Below, piece after piece: positions 20,183 through 29,000 of a stretch of DNA of 64,000 bases. Source of the DNA: Actinoallomurus sp963736325 (GTDB lineage Bacteria > Actinomycetota > Actinomycetes > Streptosporangiales > Streptosporangiaceae); NCBI GenBank assembly GCA_963736325.1, contig CAVTOG010000015.1, forward strand, positions 310,001 to 374,000. The letters are read 5' to 3'. The position numbers and the translations under genes were made by a program. The stretch's first letter is position 1. Each line of letters begins with the position of its first letter. The notes below the pieces were generated by a model. The model was not told the origin of the DNA, ran no database searches, and saw nothing but the letters and a program-made list of their open reading frames with translations.

Positions 20183-20245
20183 TTATGCTGCGATTCGTTG
20201 ACTCACTAGTGACAACGCCCATGGATCCTCTACGACATTTGTCAC
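20183..20245 (-). CDS. 20-residue leader or signal peptide (sORF B)
   Basis: GTG to TAA encodes MTNVVEDPWALSLVSQRIAA, the counterpart of the peptide at 16645-16695. It lies between the terminator of the DrrAB-type exporter (20354-20387) and the ParB-domain regulator gene, all on the minus strand, so it should be read from its own promoter, perhaps as the leader of the regulator message. No Shine-Dalgarno sequence is visible. Tail lengths differ between the two copies, but the reading frame, start, core VVExxWAxSL and a nearby stop are kept. Its function is unknown. Confidence 0.4.
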   Translation of the reverse strand: MTNVVEDPWALSLVSQRIAA

Positions 20246-20353
20246 GACTAGGGTGCCATGCCCATCTCTAGTGAGAAAACGTACATATGTGTGGTATTGG
20301 ACCGGTTCAGGTTTGGTTGTCCGCCGGGCCTTAGTGGCGCCCGAGCATGGAAA

Positions 20354-20387
20354 ATCGGCCCGTCCGGATCGGGCCGGACGGGCCGAT
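20354..20387 (-). terminator. Rho-independent terminator after the DrrB-like permease
   Basis: ATCGGCCCGTCCGG (20354-20367) pairs perfectly with CCGGACGGGCCGAT (20374-20387) across a six-base loop. Read on the minus strand it is followed by TTTT, a classical intrinsic terminator 13 bases after the permease stop. Confidence 0.8.
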
Positions 20388-20399
20388 GATGGCGAACGG

Positions 20400-21164
20400 T
20401 CAGACGTTCTCTCGCCGGAAGGTCCACGTCCCGAGGAAGACCGAGACGATGGCCAGGCCGACCGCGACCAGGACGCCCCACACGAACTCATGTGCGGTGT
20501 ACCGGCCGAGGAAGGCGTCGCGGGTCGCGTCGACGATGTAGCGGAACGGCGTGAGCCGGGAGACGATGTCGAGCCACTTCGGCGCGCCCGACATCGGCAG
20601 GATGATGCCGGCCAGCAGCGTCATCGGGATGATGACCGCGTTCAGCAGCGGCGCGAAGGCGTGCACTTCCTTGATCTGCAGGCCGAGCGAGTACGACAGC
20701 GACGCCAGGCTGACCGCCAGGAGCGCGACGAACGCCAGCCCGATCAGCACGCCGACGATCGGTGCCCGCAGCCCGAACGCGAGGCCCACCAGGAGCAGGA
20801 TGATGCCCTGCGTCACCAGGGTCACCACGTCGCGGCCCACCCGGCCCAGCAGCAACGCCGTGCGGGACACCGGAGTGACCCGCATTCGCTCGATCACCCC
20901 GGTGCGCGAGTCGGCGATGATCGAGATGCCGACGAAACCCGATCCGAACAGGCCCAGCTGGATCAGCAGGCCGGGGACGAAGATCTGCCAGGAGGAGAAG
21001 CCCGCCGGGAACCCCGGCGAGTTCTCCATGTTCTGCAGCAGCGGACCGAGGCACGTGAGGTACAGGATCGGCTGGGTCAGGCCGATCACCGTCCACGCGG
21101 GGTTGCGAAGGGACATGCTCATTTGTCGTTGGAACACGACCCAGGTGTCGCGGCCGATGGACAT
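20400..21164 (-). CDS. DrrB-type ABC exporter permease
   Basis: The 254-residue ABC-2 permease has six hydrophobic segments and the family stretch RTGVIERMRVTPVSRTALLLGRVGRD. The C-terminal part LTPFRYIVDATRDAFLGRYTAHEFVWG is typical of daunorubicin-resistance DrrB proteins. The frame is open to an ATG at 21179, but ATG 21164 is preferred: it follows AAGGGG by six bases and starts one base after the ATPase stop. With the ATPase it should export the polyketide product and give self-resistance, an inference from position. Confidence 0.88.
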   Translation of the reverse strand: MSIGRDTWVVFQRQMSMSLRNPAWTVIGLTQPILYLTCLGPLLQNMENSPGFPAGFSSWQIFVPGLLIQLGLFGSGFVGISIIADSRTGVIERMRVTPVSRTALLLGRVGRDVVTLVTQGIILLLVGLAFGLRAPIVGVLIGLAFVALLAVSLASLSYSLGLQIKEVHAFAPLLNAVIIPMTLLAGIILPMSGAPKWLDIVSRLTPFRYIVDATRDAFLGRYTAHEFVWGVLVAVGLAIVSVFLGTWTFRRENV

Positions 21165-21165
21165 G

Positions 21166-22137
21166 TCAGACCCCTTCATCGCGCAGCGAGCGGCCGGTCA
21201 GAGTGAGGAAGACGTCGTCGAGGCTGGGCCGGGTCAGGCGCAGAGAGCTCGGCGCGAACCCGGCGGCCTCCAGCTCCTGGATCAGGCCGATGACGGCCTG
21301 TTCGCCGTCGTCCACGGTGAGCCGCACGGCACCGTCCTCGACTGAGGCGCTGCGGATCCCGGACCGCCCCGCGAGCAGGCGGCAGGCGGCATCGGCATCC
21401 CCGGCGACGCCGATGGTGGCGAGGTCGCCGGAGATCTGCCGCTTCAGGTCCTCCGGCGAGCCTTCCGCGACGATCCGGCCGTGATCGATCACCAGGATCC
21501 GGTCGCAGAGCTCGTCGGCCTCTTCGAGGTAGTGCGTCGTCAGGAACACCGTCATGGACAGTTCGTCGCGTAGCCGCCGGATGTGGTCCCACATGTTGCG
21601 GCGGCTCTGCGGATCCAGCCCGACCGTCGGCTCGTCGAGGAACACGACTGCGGGCTGGTGGATCAGGCCGAGGGCGATGTCCAACCGCCGCCGCTGTCCG
21701 CCGGACAGCGTCCCCGTGCGGCGCTCCTCCAGTCCGGCGAGATCCAGTTGTTTCATCAGTTGCTCGGACCGTGTGCGGCCTTCGATCCGGTTGATGTGGT
21801 AAAGGCTGGCCTGCATGCGCAGTTCCTCGCGGACGGTGCACGCCGGCTCGGTCCCGCCGCTCTGCGCCACGTAGCCGATTCGCTTGCGCACTCCGGCGGG
21901 GTCCTTCAACAGGTCGCTGCCGGCGATGGTGGCGGTGCCGGCGGTGGGCCGCAGCAGAGTGGTCAGCATGCGCACTGTGGTCGTCTTCCCGGCGCCGTTG
22001 GGCCCGAGGAAGCCGACGATCTCCCCGACCTCGACCTGCAGGTCGACTCCTCGCACCGCGTCGACGGTACGGCCGTGCGCGGTGAAGGTCCGCGCCAGCT
22101 CGCTCGCCTCGATAATGGACACCGCAGTTGCTCCCAT
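21166..22137 (-). CDS. DrrA-type ABC exporter ATP-binding protein
   Basis: The 323-residue ATPase has Walker A GPNGAGKT (about 45-52), the signature LSGGQRRRLDIALGL, Walker B VVFLDEPTVGLDPQSRRNMW and the switch motif FLTTHYLEEADELCDRI. A C-terminal domain (LTVDDGEQAVIGLIQELEAAGF, RPSLDDVFLTLTGRSL) is typical of DrrA antibiotic exporters. The start is not certain: ATG 22137 begins just before the conserved region, and ATG 22191 is an in-frame alternative; neither has a strong ribosome binding site. It is divergent from the DUF5988-type gene. Confidence 0.88.
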   Translation of the reverse strand: MGATAVSIIEASELARTFTAHGRTVDAVRGVDLQVEVGEIVGFLGPNGAGKTTTVRMLTTLLRPTAGTATIAGSDLLKDPAGVRKRIGYVAQSGGTEPACTVREELRMQASLYHINRIEGRTRSEQLMKQLDLAGLEERRTGTLSGGQRRRLDIALGLIHQPAVVFLDEPTVGLDPQSRRNMWDHIRRLRDELSMTVFLTTHYLEEADELCDRILVIDHGRIVAEGSPEDLKRQISGDLATIGVAGDADAACRLLAGRSGIRSASVEDGAVRLTVDDGEQAVIGLIQELEAAGFAPSSLRLTRPSLDDVFLTLTGRSLRDEGV

Positions 22138-22318
22138 CGCGAGAAGCGGCCGTCGATCGGATGCCGTGAAATGGAATTCACCGGTGCTCATATCCGTGGC
22201 CGATGTCAGATTGTGGCACAGTGGTCGTTCGAAGCAGCACTGCTCCGTCCAATGTGCCGGTGAGTACCGTCGGTTTCGACGGCTGCAAAGCAGGTGCCGG
22301 CTGAATGGAGGATCCTCC

Positions 22319-22555
22319 ATGGAGAGAATCATCGAAGCGGCCACCGAGACGTCCGTACGCGCAATCCTCGTTGGCGGGCCGACCAGCCTTCCCGAGGGTT
22401 CACGCATTCAGGCGGTGAGCCGTCTCAGCGACAAGATCAAGGTCGAACACCGCGGCGGATACGAGCATTTCGAACGCCAGGGTGCGCCGGACGCGGCCGG
22501 GATTCCCGAGGAAGTCCGGTTCCATTGGACGATGCGCACCAATGTCGCCGAGTGA
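22319..22555 (+). CDS. Small DUF5988-like protein
   Basis: The 78-residue product reads as one compact domain: AILVGGPTSLPEGSRIQAV, then DKIKVEHRGGYEHFER and the end VRFHWTMRTNVAE. The GGP-LPE, GGYEHFE and RW-RT-IAE-like signatures match my recollection of DUF5988, small actinobacterial proteins often found beside PKS or other secondary-metabolism genes. No activity is known. TGGAGG seven bases before the ATG fixes the start. It is the last gene before PKS1, in the same orientation. Confidence 0.72.
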   Translation: MERIIEAATETSVRAILVGGPTSLPEGSRIQAVSRLSDKIKVEHRGGYEHFERQGAPDAAGIPEEVRFHWTMRTNVAE

Positions 22556-23017
22556 CGACTGAACTTCGGCCGGTGACGGTCCCCGCCCGGTGGTCTCGTC
22601 GGTGTTCAACCGCCGAGATGCGGCAGTCGGACACTGCCCGACACCACCGGGCGCGGCGTTCGCCCTGATGGGGCGTTTCGAGCGGATCGCCCCTGGCCAC
22701 CCGTCGTGGGTCGCCTGACTCGGACGGTTGTGTCGAAGACGGGAAGGCGGTTACGGTCCTCCACGTTCGACATTCATCTTCATGGCGAATGACGAAACTC
22801 GGCTCGTCGTCCAGCCAGAGGGTGGTGCGGCGAGCAGAAGACAGCGTTTGATTCCACGGTGAGATTCATCGTCGGTTCGGTGCCACCGCAAGTGATTTTG
22901 CCGACCGGCGGTGGGGTCTGATTAATTCAGGTGCACCGTTTTCAGGATGGTGAACGCGGTCGAATCTCGGCGTGTCTTTTTCCTGGCCACGGTTGGCGAT
23001 TGGGGCATGGCGCGGAT
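22556..23017 (+). promoter_or_regulatory. Intergenic region with candidate PKS operon promoter
   Basis: No supported gene lies in these 462 bases. TTGCCG (22898-22903) and ATTAAT (22921-22926) are separated by 17 bases and match a housekeeping-type -35/-10 pair at four of six positions each. A start near 22933 would leave a leader of about 85 bases before PKS1. The open frame begins at 22931, but the conserved docking sequence only starts at the ATG 23018. Confidence 0.4.
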
Positions 23018-26000
23018 ATGACGAACGAAGAAAAGCTTCGTGATTATCTAAGGCTCGTGACCGCGAATTTGCGGCAGGCGCGCCGGTCCCTGCGTGAAGC
23101 GGAGCGCCGGCAGCGGGAGCCCATCGCGATCGTCGGTATGGGTTGCCGCTTTCCCGGCGGCGTGCGAGGTCCCGATGAATTGTGGGATCTGCTGGCCACC
23201 GGCGGTGACGCGGTCTCGGGGTTCCCGACCGACCGCGGCTGGGATGTCGAAGGGCTCTACAGCCCCGATCCGGACCAGGCGGGCACCACCTACGCGCGTC
23301 ACGGAGGCTTCCTCCACGACGCCTCGGAGTTCGACGCGGGGTTCTTCGGGATCTCCCCGCGCGAGGCCCTCGCCATGGATCCGCAGCAGCGGTTGATGCT
23401 GGAGGTGTCCTGGGAGGCGCTGGAACGTGCCGGAATCGACCCGGCCTCGCTGCGCGGCTCGTCCACCGGCGTGTTCGCCGGGGCCTATGCCTCCGGGTAC
23501 GGCACGAACGCGGACACCGAGACCGAGGCGGTCGAGGGGCACATCCTGACGGGGGTGGCGACCAGCGTCCTGTCGGGCCGGATCGCTTTCTCGCTCGGGC
23601 TGCAGGGCCCGGCTGTGACGGTGGACACGGCGTGCTCGTCCTCGCTGGTGGCGCTGCACCTGGCCTGCCAGGCGCTGCGAACCGGAGAGTGCGAAATGGC
23701 ACTGGCCGGCGGCGTGACGGTGATCGTCACGCCGACCATGTTCGTGGAGTTCTCCCGCCAGCGCGGAATGTCCTTCGACGGACGATGCAAGTCGTTCTCG
23801 GCCGGGGCCGACGGCTCCGGCTGGGCCGAGGGCGCCGGGATGCTGCTGCTGGAGCGCTTGTCGGACGCGCGCCGCAACGGGCACCAGGTGCTCGCGGTGG
23901 TCCGCGGCAGCGCGATCAACCAGGACGGCGCGTCGAACGGCCTCACGGCGCCGAACGGCCCGTCGCAGCAGCGCGTGATCCGGACGGCGCTGGAGAACGC
24001 GCGCCTGTCGACCGCCGACGTGGACGTCGTCGAGGCGCACGGCTCGGCAACGACGCTGGGTGACCCGATCGAGGCCCAGACGCTCCTCGCGACGTACGGA
24101 CAGGACCGTGCGGAGAGTCAGCCGCTGTGGCTGGGCTCGGTGAAGTCGAACATCGGCCACGCCCAGGCGGCGGCCGGCTCGGCCGGCCTGATCAAGATGG
24201 TGCTCGCCCTGCAGAACGAGCTTCTGCCACAGACCCTGCATGTCGAGGAGCCGTCCCCGCACGTCGACTGGTCGTCCGGCGACGTTCGGCTACTGACCGA
24301 CGCGGTGCCGTGGCCTTCGGGAGACCGGCCGCGCCGCGCCGGAGTATCGGCGTTCGGGATCAGCGGGACGAACGCCCACATCATTCTTGAGGAGGCGCCG
24401 GCGCTCGACGCCGCCCTCGGTTCCGAGATGGCCGACGGCGATGATGACGGCGGCGAGTCCGACGTCGATCGTGAGTCGGCGGCCGGCGACGGTGCGGTCG
24501 AGGAAGTCGCGGAGCCGGCGGTGCTGTCGGGGTCCGACGTCTCGGCGTGGCTGGTGTCGGGCCGCTCGGCGGATGCCCTGGCCGGGCAGGCGGGCCGGTT
24601 GCGGGAGTTCGCGCTCGCGGACTCCGATCTGAACCCGGCCGACGTCGGCTGGGCCCTGGCGACGACACGCTCGACGTTCGAGCATCGTGCGGTCGTCGTC
24701 GGCACGGATCGCGTCGGGCTGTCGGCCGGCTTGGCCGCGGTCGCGACGGGCCAGCCTTCCGCCGGCGTGATCGTTGGCGCCGAGGCTCCTGTCGGCCCGG
24801 GCCGTACGGTGTTCGTGTTCCCTGGTCAGGGTTCGCAGTGGGCCGGGATGGGCCGTGAGCTCCTGGAGTGTTCGCCGGTGTTCGCGGCGAAGCTTGATGA
24901 GTGCGCCGAGGCGCTGGCCCCGTTCGTGGACTGGTCGCTGCGTGACGTGCTGGCCGGTGCCGAGGGTGCGCCGCCGCTGGAGTCGGCCGATGTGGTCCAG
25001 CCCGTTCTGTGGGCGGTGATGGTCTCTCTCGCCGCGGTGTGGGAGGCCGCCGGTGTGACGCCGGATGCGGTCGTCGGTCATTCCCAGGGTGAGATCGCCG
25101 CAGCGTGTGTCGCGGGGATCCTTTCCTTGGAGGATGCGGCGCGTGTTGTGGCGGTGCGTGGCAAGGCTTTGACGGGTCTGGGTGTGGCCGGCGGGATGTT
25201 GTCGGTCGTCATGCCCGCGGAGAAGGTCTCCGAGCTTCTTGAGCCTTGGGCTGGGGCGTTGGCGCTGGCTGCGGTGAACGGTCCGGCGACGACGGTGGTG
25301 TCGGGTGATCCTGACGCGCTGACGGAGCTGGAGCGGGAGCTGTCGCGGCGGAAGGTTCTGCGGTGGCGGGTTCCGGCGTCGGATTTCGTGGCGCACTCGG
25401 CGGCGGTCGACCCGGTCGAGGCCGATCTGCTGCGTGACCTGGCGCAGGTACGTCCGGTGGCCGGGCAGGTGGGTTTCTTCTCCACCGTCCACAGCCGCTG
25501 GATGGACGGTACGGAGCTGGACGCGGGCTACTGGTTCGCGAACGTCCGCCAGACGGTCCGGTTCCAGGACGCCGTCACCGAGCTTGCCGGTTCGGGTTAC
25601 CGGGCCTTTGTCGAGGTGTCCGCACAGCCGGTTTTGACGGCTTCGATCACCGAGACGCTTGAGGCGATCGAGACGCCGAGTTCGCTGGTGACCGGGACCC
25701 TGCAGCGCGAGGACTCCGGAGCATCGGCGCTGCTGGCCTCGCTGGGCCGCGCGCACGTCGCGGGGCTCGCGGTCGAGTGGGCGAAGGTGCTTCCGGCCGG
25801 CTCCCATCTCGACCTTCCGACCTACGCGTTCCAGCACCAGCGGTACTGGCTGCAGCCCGCACCGGCGAAACTGCGTGACCGTGACGATTCGCCGGCCACG
25901 GACTGGCGCTACCGCGTCACGTGGGCTCCGGTCACCGACTCGGCCTCGACCGTGCTGTCCGGTACGTGGCTGGTGGTCACGCCGGATGAGGCGTCGGCTC

Positions 26001-29000
26001 AGGACTGCGTTCGCGCGCTGAATGAGCGTGGTGCCGAGACGGTCGTGTTCGAGGCCGGTGCCGAGGTTCTGGACCGTGCTGCCCTGGCCGATCGCATCGG
26101 GGGCCTGGGCACGCGGTTCGCCGGCGTGCTGTCGCTGCTGGCCCTCGACGAGACCCCGCTCGCCGGTTCTCCGGCGGTGCCGGCCGGGCTCGCGGGAACG
26201 CTGGCTCTCGTGCAGGCGCTCGGTGACGCCGAAATCGACGCTCCGCTCTGGGTGCAGACGCAGGGCGCGGTCTCGACCGGCCCGGGCGACACGCTGACCC
26301 ATCCGGTTCAGGCGCGGGTCTGGGGTCTGGGCAGGGTCGCGGGACTCGAACACTCCGACCGCTGGGGCGGCCTGGTCGACCTTCCGCCGTCCTGGGACGA
26401 CCGGACCGCGTCCCGGCTGTGCGCGATCCTCGCCGGTACCGGCGAGGACCAGGTCGCGATCCGCCCCACGGGAATCATGGGCCGTCGGCTGGCGCGCGCC
26501 CCGCAGCCTCGCCAGAGCACGCAGTGGACGCCTCAGGGCACCGTCCTGATCACCGGCGGGACCGGCATGCTCGGCGGTCACGTCGGCCGATGGCTGGCCG
26601 GCCGTGACACCGCACGTGTCGTGCTGTCCAGCCGTTCCGGACCGGCCGCGCCCGGCGTGGCCGTCCTGGCCGCGCAGCTGGCCACCGCCGGTACCCGGGT
26701 CGACGTCGTGGCCTCCGACACCGCGCGGCGCGCCGACCTCGAAGGTCTGCTGGACCGGATCGCCGGCGAAGGTCCGCCGCTCAGCTCGGTCTTCCACACG
26801 GCAGGCGTCGGTGAGGCGACTCCGATCGCCGAGACCACCGTCGAGCAGCAGGAGACCGTCACCGCCGCCAAGGCGGCCGGCGCGGTCTGGCTGGACGAGC
26901 TGACCCAGGACCTCGACCTCGACGCCTTCGTCCTCTTCTCCTCGGCGGCCGCGACCTGGGGAAGTGCCCAGCAACCGGGATTCGCCGCGGCGAGCACCTT
27001 CCTTGACGCACTGGCCGAGAACCGCCGTGCACGTGGCCTGGCCGCCCTGTCGGTGGCCTGGGGCCCCTGGGCCGGCGGCGGCATGACCGACGAAGCGGGC
27101 GCCGAGCAGATGGAACGCCGTGGCCTGAAGGCCATGGATCCGGCTCTGGCGATCGAGGCGCTGGCCCGGTCGGTCGACGGTGGTGAGGAGACCCTCACGG
27201 TCGCCGACATGGACTGGCGGCTCTTCGCCCCGGCCTTCGTCCTGCGCCGTAACAGCCCCCTGATCGAGGCTCTGCCCGAGGTCGCACAGGCCCTGACGGA
27301 GGCCGCCGCGGCGGCCATGCCCGCCGCCGACGGCGCGGGCGAGGCGCTGGCCGCCCGGCTGTCCGATCTGTCGCGCGTCGAGCAGGACCGTCTGCTGGTG
27401 GACGTGGTGTGCGGTGAGGCGGCCGCGGTGCTGGGCCATGCCTCCGGGGCGGAGGTCGGGCAGGGCCGGGCGTTCAGCGACCTCGGCTTCGACTCGCTGA
27501 CCTCGGTCGATCTGCGCAACCGGCTGGGTGCGGCCACCGGGCTGCGGCTGCCGGCGACGTTGTTGTTCGACTACCCGACGCCGATGGTGCTGGCCGGGTT
27601 CTTGCGGGACGGGCTGCTGGGAGCGGCGACCGACGCTCCGGTGACCGTGTCGGGTGCCGCGATAGCGGTGGACGAGCCGGTCGCGATCGTGTCGATGGGT
27701 TGTCGTTTCCCGGGCGGTATCGGCAGTCCCGAGGACCTGTGGGGCCTGCTGGAGTCGGGTGGAGACGCGATTTCGGCGTTCCCCACGGATCGAGGCTGGG
27801 ACCCAGGGGTGTACGACCCCGACCCGAACCAGGCGGGGGCGTCGTACGTGCGTGAAGGGGGGTTCGTGCATGCGGCCTCTGAATTCGATGCCGGATTCTT
27901 CGGGATCTCCCCGCGCGAGGCCCTCGCGATGGACCCCCAGCAGCGGTTGCTGCTGGAGGTGTCCTGGGAGGCGCTGGAGCGGGCCGGGATCGACCCGGCT
28001 TCGCTGCGCGGCTCGGCCACCGGCGTCTACACCGGCGCGAGTTTCGCCGGATACGGCATGGCCGCGCCGGAGGGCGCCGAGAACCTCGAAGCACACCTGC
28101 TGACCGGCACGACGACCAGCGTGATCTCTGGCCGCGTCTCCTACACGCTCGGCCTCGAAGGCCCGGCCGTCACGGTGGACACGGCGTGCTCGTCGACGCT
28201 CGTGGCACTGCACCTCGCCGTCCAGGCGCTGCGAACCGGGGAATGCGACATGGCTCTGGCCGGCGGCGCGTTCGTGTCGGCCACCCCAGAGCTCTTCGTG
28301 TGGAGCAGCCGGCTGCGCGGCCTCGCCGTCGACGGCCGATGCAAGTCGTTCGCCGCCGCGGCCGACGGCATGGGCATCGCCGAGGGCGCCGGGATGCTGT
28401 TGCTGGAGCGGCTGTCGGACGCGCGCCGCAACGGGCACCAGGTGCTCGCGGTGGTCCGGGGTAGCGCGGTGAACCAGGACGGTGCGTCGAACGGTTTGAC
28501 GGCGCCGAACGGTCCGTCGCAGCAGCGGGTGATCCGGGCGGCTCTGGCCAACGCGCGCCTGACGACCGCCGACGTCGACGTCGTCGAGGCGCACGGCTCG
28601 GGAACGACGCTGGGCGACCCGATCGAGGCACAGGCCGTGATCGCCACCTACGGCCAGGGCCGTGAGGAGGATCAGCCGCTGTGGCTGGGTTCGGTGAAGT
28701 CGAACATCGGACATGCTCAGGCGGCGGCGGGTTCGGCCGGTCTGATCAAGATGGTGCTCGCGCTGCGGAACAAGCTTCTGCCGCAGACGCTGCACGTCGA
28801 TGAACCGTCTCCGCACGTCGACTGGTCGGCCGGCAACGTACGCCTGCTGACGGAAGCCATGCCGTGGCCGTCGGACGGACGCCCGCGCAGGGCCGGAGTG
28901 TCGGGGTTCGGAGTCAGCGGGACCAACGCCCACATCATTCTCGAGGAGGCACCGGCGCTCGAAGCCGCCACGGACGGCGGCGAGTCCGAGCCGGTCGGGG

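Noticed and set aside
22931..23017. 29-residue N-terminal extension of PKS1
   Set aside because: The extension is not docking-helix-like; all four PKS proteins place KS at residue 34 when started at their docking helix, and a candidate -10 lies just before 22931.
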